The notes under the pieces are model-generated. The model did no database searches. It was given only the letters and a program-made list of their open reading frames with translations, and was not told the origin of the DNA. Made by a program: the position numbers and the translations under genes. A stretch of DNA of 5,049 nt from contig WLND01000166.1 in NCBI GenBank assembly GCA_009726075.1, positions 1-5,049 of the forward strand. Reading direction: 5' to 3'. Within the stretch, counting starts at the first letter, position 1. Every line of letters starts with the position of its first letter. Shown here piece after piece: positions 1 through 5,049 of the stretch. This DNA comes from Actinomycetota bacterium (GTDB lineage Bacteria > Actinomycetota > Actinomycetes > S36-B12).

Positions 1-144
1 AGGAAGGACATAGAGGAAAATGGAGGCCAGCCCGTAGGGCGCCATCGCCGGAAGGCCGCGAACGCTCGCGACAGCGGTGGTCGTGAGCAAGGCCATCGTG
101 ATCCAGGACAGACCCGCCGGCTTCTTCTTCGAGGGGGTACTCAT
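1..144 (-). CDS. APC-superfamily amino-acid antiporter, GadC-like, N-terminal fragment
   Basis: Only the first 48 codons are present; the gene continues beyond the left edge. The visible protein starts MSTPSKKKPAG, a short basic cytoplasmic tail, and then enters a hydrophobic first membrane segment (about residues 13-30) followed by the segment ASVRGLPAMAPYGLASIF (about 25-42). A small-residue helix broken by an R-(G/P)-x-P turn and then MAxYGL is the pattern I know from glutamate:GABA antiporters of the amino acid-polyamine-organocation family. The start ATG lies 21 bases after the stop of the decarboxylase gene on the same strand, with only a weak purine-rich ribosome site (GGGGA about 8 bases upstream), so it is probably translated from the decarboxylase mRNA. 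Expected role: inner-membrane exchange of external glutamate for internal GABA. The family call rests on a short stretch plus the neighbour; another APC permease is the main alternative. Confidence 0.75.
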   Translation of the reverse strand, partial: MSTPSKKKPAGLSWITMALLTTTAVASVRGLPAMAPYGLASIFLYVLP

Positions 145-165
145 GGTCGTTTCCCCGTGCTTTCT

Positions 166-1563
166 CTAGTGATGGAAGGACGTGGCGGGGGCCGAGGATT
201 CCTTCGGCATCGGCCCGGTGAGCCGGTCGAGGTAGTCGACACTGCGCTGCAGGTCCTGGATGAACAGGCTTGCGAGGTCCATCGAGAATCCGTTGCGCAC
301 GACGATGCGCATGACGGTGACGTCCTCGATATCGGCGGGCATCGGGTAGGAGGGCACCTGCCACCCGTGGTGGCGCAGGCGCTCTGACAGGTCGGCGAGA
401 TCCCAGTTCGCGGTATACCCGACGTTGAGCCGCCACGCGAAGACCGGGATGTCGGTGCCGTCGGTGAGCAGGGAGAACGCCGTGAACTTCGCGATCTCGG
501 TTGCGAGGTACACTGCGACGTCCTGGCTGGCCTGCTGCACCCGTCGGTAGCCCTCGCGCCCGAGCCGCAGGAAGTTGTAGTACTGCAGCAGCACCTGGGC
601 GCCGGGCCGCGAGAAGTTCAGGGCGAGGGTCGGCATGTCGCCCCCCAGGTATGACACGTGGAAGATGAGCTCCTCGGGCATGTACTCCGTCTTGCGCCAG
701 ACCACCCAGCCGAGCCCCGGGTACACGAGCCCGTACTTGTGGCCCGAAGTGTTGATGGAGTGCACGCGCTCGAGCCTGAAGTCCCAGAGCAGATCAGGCT
801 GCAGGAAGGGCGCGATCATGCCGCCGCTCGCCCCGTCGACGTGGATTGGCACGTCGAGGCCGGTGCGCGCCTGCAGGTCGTCGAGCGCGGCGGCGATCTC
901 GGCCACCGGCTCGTACAGGCCCGTGTAGGTCACTCCCATGATCACGACGACGCCGATGGTGTTCTCGTCGACGAACGGCAGCATGCTCTCGGCGGTGAGG
1001 CCCGGGTTCTCCAGGGTGACCGGCACGTAGCGGGGCTCGACATCCCAGTAGTTGCAGAACTTCTCCCACACGACCTGGACGCCGGAGCTCATGATGAGGT
1101 TCGGCTTCTCGGTCGACTTGCCCTCGGCGCGCCGCCGCAGCTGCCAGCTGCGCTTGAAGGCGAGACCCCCGAGCATGCAGGCCTCGGATGAGCCGATGGC
1201 CGACGTGCCGATGGTGTCGCCGGGGGCGTGCCAGAGGTCGGCCAGGATGCGGACGCAGCGCTCCTCGATCTCTGCAGTCTGCGGGTATTCGTCCTTGTCG
1301 ATCATGTTCTTGTCGAAGGTCTCCGAGTACAGCTGAGCCGCCTGCGGCTCCATCCACGTGCCAACGAACGTTGCGAGATTCAGGCGGGCATTGCCGTCCA
1401 GCATGGCCTCGTCGTGGACGATTTGGTAGGCCGTCTCGGGCAGCATCTCGCCGTCGGGCAGCCGGTCGCGGGGGATGGACGTCTCACCGGGACGGGCGAA
1501 CATCGGGTTGATGGAGAGACTGTCTGATGCTCGCTTCGCGCGGCCAACGTGGTGGATTGTCAT
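166..1563 (-). CDS. gadB: Glutamate decarboxylase (PLP-dependent)
   Basis: Converts L-glutamate to GABA and CO2, consuming a proton in the cytoplasm; with an antiporter it forms a glutamate-dependent acid-resistance system. The 465-residue product is almost exactly the length of E. coli GadB (466). Family landmarks in order: DGNARLNLATF (56-66), SSEACMLGG (125-133), Q163 (the position that stacks on the PLP ring in E. coli), HVDGASGG with D243, and SGHKYG with the PLP lysine at K276 after H275. NFSRPGAQV (316-324) and LRLGREGYRRVQ (332-343) follow. The protein ends SFHH, so H465 matches the position of the E. coli C-terminal histidine that closes the site at neutral pH. The start at 1563 was chosen because AAGGAG sits 5 bases upstream and because it gives the family length; the frame stays open for 161 more codons, but these do not resemble the family. 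The ribosome site is partly inside a hairpin. Very secure call. Confidence 0.97.
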   Translation of the reverse strand: MTIHHVGRAKRASDSLSINPMFARPGETSIPRDRLPDGEMLPETAYQIVHDEAMLDGNARLNLATFVGTWMEPQAAQLYSETFDKNMIDKDEYPQTAEIEERCVRILADLWHAPGDTIGTSAIGSSEACMLGGLAFKRSWQLRRRAEGKSTEKPNLIMSSGVQVVWEKFCNYWDVEPRYVPVTLENPGLTAESMLPFVDENTIGVVVIMGVTYTGLYEPVAEIAAALDDLQARTGLDVPIHVDGASGGMIAPFLQPDLLWDFRLERVHSINTSGHKYGLVYPGLGWVVWRKTEYMPEELIFHVSYLGGDMPTLALNFSRPGAQVLLQYYNFLRLGREGYRRVQQASQDVAVYLATEIAKFTAFSLLTDGTDIPVFAWRLNVGYTANWDLADLSERLRHHGWQVPSYPMPADIEDVTVMRIVVRNGFSMDLASLFIQDLQRSVDYLDRLTGPMPKESSAPATSFHH

Positions 1564-1568
1564 CGGGA

Positions 1569-1596
1569 CTCCTTGAGAGGGGAACGGCCCCTCAAG
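1569..1596 (-). promoter_or_regulatory. gadB leader hairpin overlapping the ribosome-binding site
   Basis: Read on the minus strand, CTTGAGGGG (1596-1588) can pair with CCCCTCTCAAG (1582-1572) around a 5-base loop: six base pairs CTTGAG/CTCAAG, a 2-base bulge, then three G-C pairs. The 3' arm contributes the first three bases (AAG) of the ribosome site AAGGAG at 1574-1569, which lies 5 bases before the gadB ATG. Pairing is visible directly. That it controls translation, for instance in response to temperature, pH or a bound factor, is inference. It could also be a DNA operator for a dimeric regulator. Confidence 0.5.
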
Positions 1597-1653
1597 TCTC
1601 CTCGGACCAAATACGGGTGTCGCGCTGTGAATTCGTCGGTCGCAGGGCGCCGG

Positions 1654-1682
1654 TTGCCCAGAATCTGGCCGGACCCTACGCT
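1654..1682 (+). promoter_or_regulatory. Candidate promoter of the MoxR-type ATPase gene
   Basis: TTGCCC at 1654-1659 and TACGCT at 1677-1682 are separated by exactly 17 bases and fit the actinobacterial housekeeping pattern TTG... / TAnnnT. The predicted transcription start near 1689 leaves a leader of about 30 bases that contains the ribosome site at 1708-1713. The match of the -35 box is only partial, and no experimental support is available from sequence alone. Confidence 0.4.
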
Positions 1683-1683
1683 G

Positions 1684-1702
1684 CGGACGGGTCGAACGTC
1701 CG
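1684..1702. repeat. Short inverted repeat at the predicted transcription start of the ATPase gene
   Basis: CGGACG (1684-1689) and CGTCCG (1697-1702) are a perfect 6-bp inverted repeat around a 7-base spacer. It begins two bases after the candidate -10 box and spans the predicted transcription start, a usual place for a repressor operator; as RNA it would make a small 5'-end hairpin just before the ribosome site. Six base pairs can arise by chance in such GC-rich DNA. Confidence 0.3.
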
Positions 1703-1719
1703 TCTTGAAGGAGCCACGC

Positions 1720-2601
1720 ATGCCGCTGTTCACGTCCATCGACGACGCACGGTCGCGGCTCGCAGCGACCGGGTACCTCGTCGATGACGAGCTCGCCACG
1801 GTGGTCTTTCTCGGTGATGCTCTCGGCAAGCCGATCCTGCTCGAGGGCCCTGCCGGCACCGGCAAGACCGAGCTGGCCAAAGCGGTTGCGCAGGCGACGG
1901 GCGCGACCCTCGTGCGACTGCAGTGCTACGAGGGCCTCGACGAAGCCAGGGCCCTGTACGAGTGGAACTACCGCAAGCAGTTGCTGCGTATTCAGGCGGC
2001 GCAGTCGACTGCCGAAGCCGGCGCCGATACCTGGGCCGATCTGCACGATGACATCTTCAGCGAGGAGTTCCTACTTTCAAGGCCGCTCCTCACCGCGATC
2101 CGGCAGGCGGGTCCAACCGTGCTGCTGGTCGACGAGACAGACAAGGCCGATGTCGAGGTGGAGGGCCTGCTGCTCGAAGTGCTGAGCGAGTTCCAGGTCA
2201 CGGTCCCGGAACTCGGCACGATCGAGGCGACGCAACGTCCATTCGTCGTCCTCACGTCAAACGCGACCAGGGAGCTTTCTGAGGCGCTCAAACGTCGTTG
2301 CCTCTACGCGCATGTCGACTACCCGGACGCTGCCCGTGAGCGTGCGATCGTCATGTCGCGCGTGCCTGAGCTGGCGGACGTGCTCGCGACTGAGCTCGTG
2401 CGTGTCGTGCGTGCCATGCGCGCGATCGACCTGCGGAAGGCGCCCAGTGTGGCGGAGACGATCGACTGGGCTCGCGCGATGCAGGCACTCGGCGTGGAGG
2501 AGCTCACCGATGCTGTCGTCGAGCAGACCCTCGGCGTTGTGCTCAAGCACCAGACTGATCGTCAGCGGGTTCGCGAGCAGTTGCGCCTCGGGCCCCAGTA
2601 G
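1720..2601 (+). CDS. MoxR/CoxD-family AAA+ ATPase
   Basis: A 293-residue cytoplasmic AAA+ ATPase of the MoxR group, nearest in style to CoxD. Landmarks: Walker A GPAGTGKT (43-50), MoxR-type segment LVRLQCYEGLDEARALYEWNY (from about 64), Walker B VLLVDETDKAD (134-144), sensor 1 in VLTSNATRELSEALKRRC (N181, with basic residues K191-R193), and the C-terminal lid motif LRKAPSVAETIDWARA (238-253). Such ATPases use ATP hydrolysis to remodel a client, often handed over by a VWA-domain partner, as in maturation of the CO dehydrogenase active site. The start was set at 1720 because AAGGAG (1708-1713) precedes it by 6 bases; the frame is open back to 1549 but that part has no family similarity. The likely partner is the convergent VWA gene whose stop is 41 bases away. 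The client is unknown. Confidence 0.93.
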   Translation: MPLFTSIDDARSRLAATGYLVDDELATVVFLGDALGKPILLEGPAGTGKTELAKAVAQATGATLVRLQCYEGLDEARALYEWNYRKQLLRIQAAQSTAEAGADTWADLHDDIFSEEFLLSRPLLTAIRQAGPTVLLVDETDKADVEVEGLLLEVLSEFQVTVPELGTIEATQRPFVVLTSNATRELSEALKRRCLYAHVDYPDAARERAIVMSRVPELADVLATELVRVVRAMRAIDLRKAPSVAETIDWARAMQALGVEELTDAVVEQTLGVVLKHQTDRQRVREQLRLGPQ

Positions 2602-2642
2602 AACGTGGTCTCCGCCATGTTGCCGTCGCGGGCCCTGCGTCC

Positions 2643-4022
2643 TCAGGCGATCTGCGCGACCGCGGCGATGAGTTCGCGGATCGTCGACACCTCAAAGGCA
2701 TCGGTGCAGTGGCGGGCGTATTCGGAGGCCCGGGAGTCGAGGCTGTCCCATTCCGCGCGAGGCTCGGGGTTCAGCCAGTAGAGGCGTCGGGCGAGGTGCT
2801 CGAGCTCGGCGACCTGCGCCGTGGCGGGCTCTCGATCATGCGATCGGGTGTCGCCGGCGATGATCACCGTGGTCTTCGACGTGACGGCGCTGCCCCACGT
2901 CTGGATGAATGCGTCGAAGGCGCGCCGGTAGTCGCTTCGTCCGTCCTTCACGATGAGGCCCTTGCGAGCGAGTAGGTGCTGGGGGTCGAGCACCCCCGGG
3001 CTGCTCGCGAGGATGTCGGTGATCTCGACGATGCCGTCGATGAAGACGAATGACCGGACGCGACGGAACTCCTGGTGCACGGCGTGCAGAAGGGTGAGCG
3101 TGAATGGCGCGAACTGAGCGGTGGATCCGGATACGTCGCAGAGCACGATGAGATCGGGTTTGGTCGGACGTCGCCGCCGGAGCACGGGCTGGACGGGGAC
3201 CCCCCCGGTGCCCATGGAACTGCGAATAGTGCGGCGCATGTCCAGACCTGAGGTGCCGCGGCGACGTCGGTTGCCGAGCCTGGTGGCCAGCCTGCGCGCC
3301 AGCGGCCGCATTGCCTGGCGCATGGCAACGAGTTCATCGGCCCCGGCTCTCAGCAGGGGGCGATCCTCGGGGTCCTCGAGTTGCTGGCGTGACGCACCGC
3401 CATCGTCCTCACGCATGCGGCCCGAAACGAGGTCCTCCATCCGGCGCTTCATCTGCTCCATCGCGGCTGCAGCCTCGGCGGTCTCCAGGGCGCGGTCGAG
3501 GTCGGTCTCGCCCTGCGACTGATCGAGATACCGTCGATACAGGTTCGGGATGTTCATGCGGCGCAGCGTCCGTTGGGTGTGATGGCCGGCTGACCGCCCA
3601 TCGTCGTGGGATCCGCCGTGCCGGTCGATCGCGGCCTCGAGCAGGTCATCGACATGCTCGAGATCGCCGTCTCTCAGGGCGCGGACGAGATCGTCTAGCG
3701 CAGGGTCGTCGGTGTTCGGGTCCTGGGTGCCGGGGGCTTCGATTCCCTGACCCTCCGGCTGGGCTCTTCTGGTCCGCGGGTAGGTGGCGTCGAAGCCTCG
3801 GTCAAAGGCAACGTCATGCGATGCGTCCTTGACGAGGGCAGCCTTCAAGGCCACGCGCAGGTCGCGGCGGCTGCCGAGGCCGACAGCGGCCGTGGCCGCC
3901 ATAGCGTCGAGGGCCTCGCTGGTCGACACTGCCAGACCGGATCTTCGAAGCCGGCCGACGAGCGTCACGACGCTGGCGGGGAGGGCCTCGTGCGGCGGAA
4001 TGGTTGCGGTGACCGGCTGCAC
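2643..4022 (-). CDS. VWA-domain protein of the CoxE family, putative partner of the MoxR-type ATPase
   Basis: From the chosen GTG the product has 459 residues. The N-terminal region (about 16-80) contains LRRSGLAVSTSEALDA and LKAALVKDASHDVAFDRGFD, as in CoxE-like proteins. Next is an acidic low-complexity linker (about 86-145), then a charged helical region (about 150-245). An RR(x)I-basic strip (RRTIRSSMGTGG, 263-274) leads into the VWA fold: LIVLCDVSGS with metal-site residues D296, S298 and S300, then GRSDYRRAF (361-369) where serine 363 replaces the usual threonine, then VIIAGDTRSHDREP (386-399) and the family-typical YWLNPEPRAEW (415-425). No signal peptide or membrane segment is seen, so it is cytoplasmic. 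GTG at 4022 is preferred because the family similarity begins just after it; there is no good ribosome site, and a -10-like box 7 bases upstream suggests a leaderless mRNA. An in-frame GTG at 4049 is an alternative start. Confidence 0.9.
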   Translation of the reverse strand: MQPVTATIPPHEALPASVVTLVGRLRRSGLAVSTSEALDAMAATAAVGLGSRRDLRVALKAALVKDASHDVAFDRGFDATYPRTRRAQPEGQGIEAPGTQDPNTDDPALDDLVRALRDGDLEHVDDLLEAAIDRHGGSHDDGRSAGHHTQRTLRRMNIPNLYRRYLDQSQGETDLDRALETAEAAAAMEQMKRRMEDLVSGRMREDDGGASRQQLEDPEDRPLLRAGADELVAMRQAMRPLARRLATRLGNRRRRGTSGLDMRRTIRSSMGTGGVPVQPVLRRRRPTKPDLIVLCDVSGSTAQFAPFTLTLLHAVHQEFRRVRSFVFIDGIVEITDILASSPGVLDPQHLLARKGLIVKDGRSDYRRAFDAFIQTWGSAVTSKTTVIIAGDTRSHDREPATAQVAELEHLARRLYWLNPEPRAEWDSLDSRASEYARHCTDAFEVSTIRELIAAVAQIA

Positions 4023-4109
4023 TGTGCGAGCGTATCCGCGGCCCCCCACGCCAATGCTCAGACAGTGCCGAAGCCGCCCAAGGGTGGCCGACGCGGACGG
4101 GACCACTGA
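4023..4109. other. Short divergent intergenic region between the VWA and luciferase-like genes
   Basis: These 87 bases must hold the start signals of both flanking genes. A G-rich/C-rich run (about 4040-4048) is followed by GCCGCC (4073-4078) and GGTGGC (4083-4088), which form a 6-bp stem with one G-U pair and a 4-base loop as RNA, 22 bases before the plus-strand ATG. I see no convincing plus-strand -35/-10 pair. Confidence 0.4.
4029..4034 (-). promoter_or_regulatory. Candidate -10 box for leaderless transcription of the VWA gene
   Basis: On the minus strand TACGCT lies at 4034-4029, followed by six bases and then the proposed GTG start. This distance would put the transcription start on the start codon itself, which fits the absence of a ribosome site. 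The same hexamer is the candidate -10 of the ATPase gene. No convincing -35 hexamer lies 16-19 bases upstream, so the call is weak. Confidence 0.28.
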
Positions 4110-4676
4110 ATGACCGAGCAGATCCTTGCCCTTGCCCTCATGCTGAACCCGGATCATGATCGCGCCGCGCAGGCACACTTGGCGAGGTTGGCCGGGCGAC
4201 TGGGGTTCGTTGCCTGCCACCTCCCGGTGAGCGAGGGTGGAGTGATCCCCGAATCGGACATGGCCGTGCTGATCGCTGCTGCCGATCCGGCGATGCTCGT
4301 CATCGATCACGGGCAGGATGCGATGGGCGTCGTCCGGACGGCGAATCCCGCGGCCATTCGGGAGGTGCGCGCGAGCCTGGACGCCAGCGAGGATGACCGG
4401 CCGCTCGTCGTTGCGGTGCCGATCTCGATTGGGCGGACGCTGAACGAGGCGGTCGCCAGGGCGGATCTCGATCCACGGTTCGCAGGCGATGCTCACCCGC
4501 GGATATCCGGGATCTTCGGTACCTTCGAGCAGGCGCAGGAGCAGGTGCTCGCGATCGCGGAGGCCGGCGCAGAGGTGCTCCTCGTCACCGTGCCGGATGA
4601 GCGGGACGTTGCCGATGTTCTCGCACAGGTCCGCGCCCTTGTCGTCGGCGCGACACCAGCGCTGCTCGCGCGCTGA
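4110..4676 (+). CDS. Miniature luciferase-like (LLM-type) protein, possible degenerate flavin/F420 oxidoreductase
   Basis: 188 residues, against roughly 280-350 for ordinary luciferase-like monooxygenases. The N-terminus QILALALMLNPDH followed by AAQAHLARLAGRLGFVACHLP (about 4-39) resembles the first strand and helix of that barrel. The C-terminal half, RPLVVAVPISIGRTLNEAVARA (97-118), DPRFAGDAHPRISGIFGTFEQAQEQVLAIAEAGAEVLLVTVPD (121-163), resembles the last strands, including the GIFGT turn that in full-length members lies near the cofactor phosphate. The middle of the barrel is reduced to about 50 residues (41-90). There is no frame break, so this is an intact short gene and not an obvious decay product. 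ATG at 4110 is chosen because the first strand begins immediately after it; the ribosome site (GGACGGGA) is weak. It lies divergent from the VWA gene. Substrate and even catalytic competence are unknown; some short paralogues may only bind a flavin. Confidence 0.65.
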   Translation: MTEQILALALMLNPDHDRAAQAHLARLAGRLGFVACHLPVSEGGVIPESDMAVLIAAADPAMLVIDHGQDAMGVVRTANPAAIREVRASLDASEDDRPLVVAVPISIGRTLNEAVARADLDPRFAGDAHPRISGIFGTFEQAQEQVLAIAEAGAEVLLVTVPDERDVADVLAQVRALVVGATPALLAR

Positions 4677-4703
4677 CTGTCTCGACCACCCGACAGCGAA
4701 CCG

Positions 4704-4721
4704 TCCCTGCAGAGGCAGGGA
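4704..4721 (+). terminator. Hairpin downstream of the luciferase-like gene, possible terminator
   Basis: TCCCTGC (4704-4710) and GCAGGGA (4715-4721) form a perfect 7-bp stem with a 4-base AGAG loop, 27 bases after the stop codon. There is no T-run after it, so it would be a non-canonical terminator of the kind common in high-GC Actinobacteria, or an mRNA 3'-end stabiliser. Confidence 0.45.
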
Positions 4722-4736
4722 TACCCCGGCATTCGA

Positions 4737-4766
4737 TTGACGGTTGCACGAGGTCTCGTGGATCGT
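4737..4766 (+). promoter_or_regulatory. Candidate promoter of the response regulator gene
   Basis: TTGACG at 4737-4742 matches five of six bases of the -35 consensus; GATCGT at 4761-4766 is a weak -10 at 18-base spacing. It lies between the hairpin after the luciferase-like gene and the response regulator, giving a leader of about 30 bases. The -35 is good, the -10 poor, which would fit a promoter that needs an activator. Confidence 0.35.
4747..4760. promoter_or_regulatory. 14-bp palindrome, candidate operator within the response regulator promoter
   Basis: CACGAG-GT-CTCGTG is a perfect inverted repeat of 6-bp arms with a 2-base centre. It fills the spacer between the candidate -35 and -10 boxes, where binding of a dimeric regulator would either block or reshape the promoter. 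I do not recognise it as the site of a named regulator. Confidence 0.45.
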
Positions 4767-4801
4767 TGGCCCCGAAACTCGGCCATGGATCTGGAGGCAC
4801 G

Positions 4802-5049
4802 ATGCTCGGGCGCTCACTACTCGTCGTCGAAGACAACTCGCTGCTCCGCGAGCTTCTTGCATCCGCGCTCGAGGCACGCGGATTCGTTGTCTACACGGCT
4901 GCGAGCGTTGCCGACGCCAAGCGCTGCGTCCTCCGTGTCGATCCCGACTGCGTGATACTCGACATCGAGCTCGGCCCCGGGCCAAATGGCTTTGATTTCG
5001 CCGACATGCTGCGCGAGATGTCTCCGCATGCCGCCGTGGTATTCCTCAC
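4802..5049 (+). CDS. Response regulator, receiver domain (3' end outside the window)
   Basis: The first 82 codons plus two bases are present. The product begins MLGRSLLVVEDNSLLRELL: a first strand ending in the acidic pair E10-D11, as in CheY-like receivers. The phosphoacceptor is D54 in CVILDIELGPGPNGFDFA, and the last partial codon (AC-) must be threonine 83, placed as the conserved Thr/Ser at the end of strand 4 (VVFLT). This is a normally built, phosphorylatable receiver missing only its last strand (with the conserved lysine) and whatever output domain follows. GGAGG (4793-4797) lies 4 bases before the ATG, slightly close but the only reasonable start. A cognate histidine kinase is not visible; it may lie to the right. 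The output (DNA-binding or other) cannot be judged. Confidence 0.9.
   Translation, partial: MLGRSLLVVEDNSLLRELLASALEARGFVVYTAASVADAKRCVLRVDPDCVILDIELGPGPNGFDFADMLREMSPHAAVVFL

Noticed and set aside
658..1191. 177-codon plus-strand frame opposite gadB
   Set aside because: It mirrors a very well conserved decarboxylase frame and has no recognisable domain or ribosome site.
1692..1707. Possible LexA (SOS) box: TCGAAC half-site
   Set aside because: After the 4-base spacer the second half reads GTCTTG, matching GTTCGA only at the first two bases.
1549..1719. Upstream ATG for the ATPase gene at 1549
   Set aside because: This stretch overlaps the gadB start, lacks family similarity, and the ATG at 1720 has AAGGAG at the right distance.
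1564..2046. Open frame extending the decarboxylase by 161 codons at its N-terminus
   Set aside because: It lies antisense to the ATPase coding region, shows no decarboxylase similarity, and the ATG at 1563 has a good ribosome site and gives the family length.
2590..2635. Two GGGCCC copies as a shared terminator between the convergent genes
   Set aside because: The stem is only 6 bp with a 34-base loop, does not extend in either direction and has no T-run; GGGCCC is self-complementary and common at this GC content.
3311..3832. 173-codon plus-strand frame opposite the VWA gene
   Set aside because: Its Arg/Gly/Ser/Pro-rich product is typical of the wrong strand of GC-rich coding DNA.
4785..4787. 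ATG at 4785 as the response regulator start
   Set aside because: It is 17 bases from the ATG at 4802 and therefore out of frame with the receiver domain.
4023..4985. Open frame extending the VWA protein by about 320 codons upstream
   Set aside because: It is antisense to the luciferase-like gene and to the start of the response regulator; stop-free frames opposite GC-rich genes are expected, and CoxE similarity starts after the GTG at 4022.

Overview
This looks like chromosomal DNA from a high-GC actinobacterium. G/C dominates third codon positions, intergenic gaps are short, clear AAGGAG/GGAGG ribosome sites sit before some genes, and the protein families are ones I know from Actinobacteria. 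Microbacteriaceae or a neighbouring family is plausible, but that placement is an inference from style and not from a marker gene.

Left third (1-1563, minus strand): a glutamate/GABA acid-resistance unit. It holds a complete 465-residue glutamate decarboxylase (gadB). 21 bases downstream comes the first 48 codons of an APC-superfamily antiporter (gadC-like), which runs off the left edge. The decarboxylase imports-and-decarboxylates logic is: antiporter brings glutamate in and GABA out, decarboxylase consumes a cytoplasmic proton.

Middle (1720-4022): a MoxR/CoxD-type AAA+ ATPase (plus strand) and a CoxE-type von Willebrand factor A (VWA) protein (minus strand) face each other, with stops 41 bases apart. 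These two families are normally partners in a chaperone or metal-centre maturation machine and are usually co-directional. Here they are convergent and therefore need separate promoters. No CO dehydrogenase or other obvious client is in the window.

Right third (4110-5049, plus strand): divergent from the VWA gene, across an 87-bp gap, lies a very short (188 aa) protein resembling the ends of a luciferase-like flavin/F420 monooxygenase with the middle of the barrel missing. After a 125-bp gap containing a 7-bp hairpin and a 14-bp palindrome comes the start of a response regulator (receiver domain), cut by the right edge.

Most noteworthy: the convergent MoxR/VWA pair next to a miniature luciferase-like protein; a hairpin that covers part of the gadB ribosome site; the conserved C-terminal histidine of the decarboxylase acid switch; and a palindrome placed between the candidate -35 and -10 of the response-regulator promoter. 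No tRNA, rRNA, CRISPR or insertion sequence was seen.
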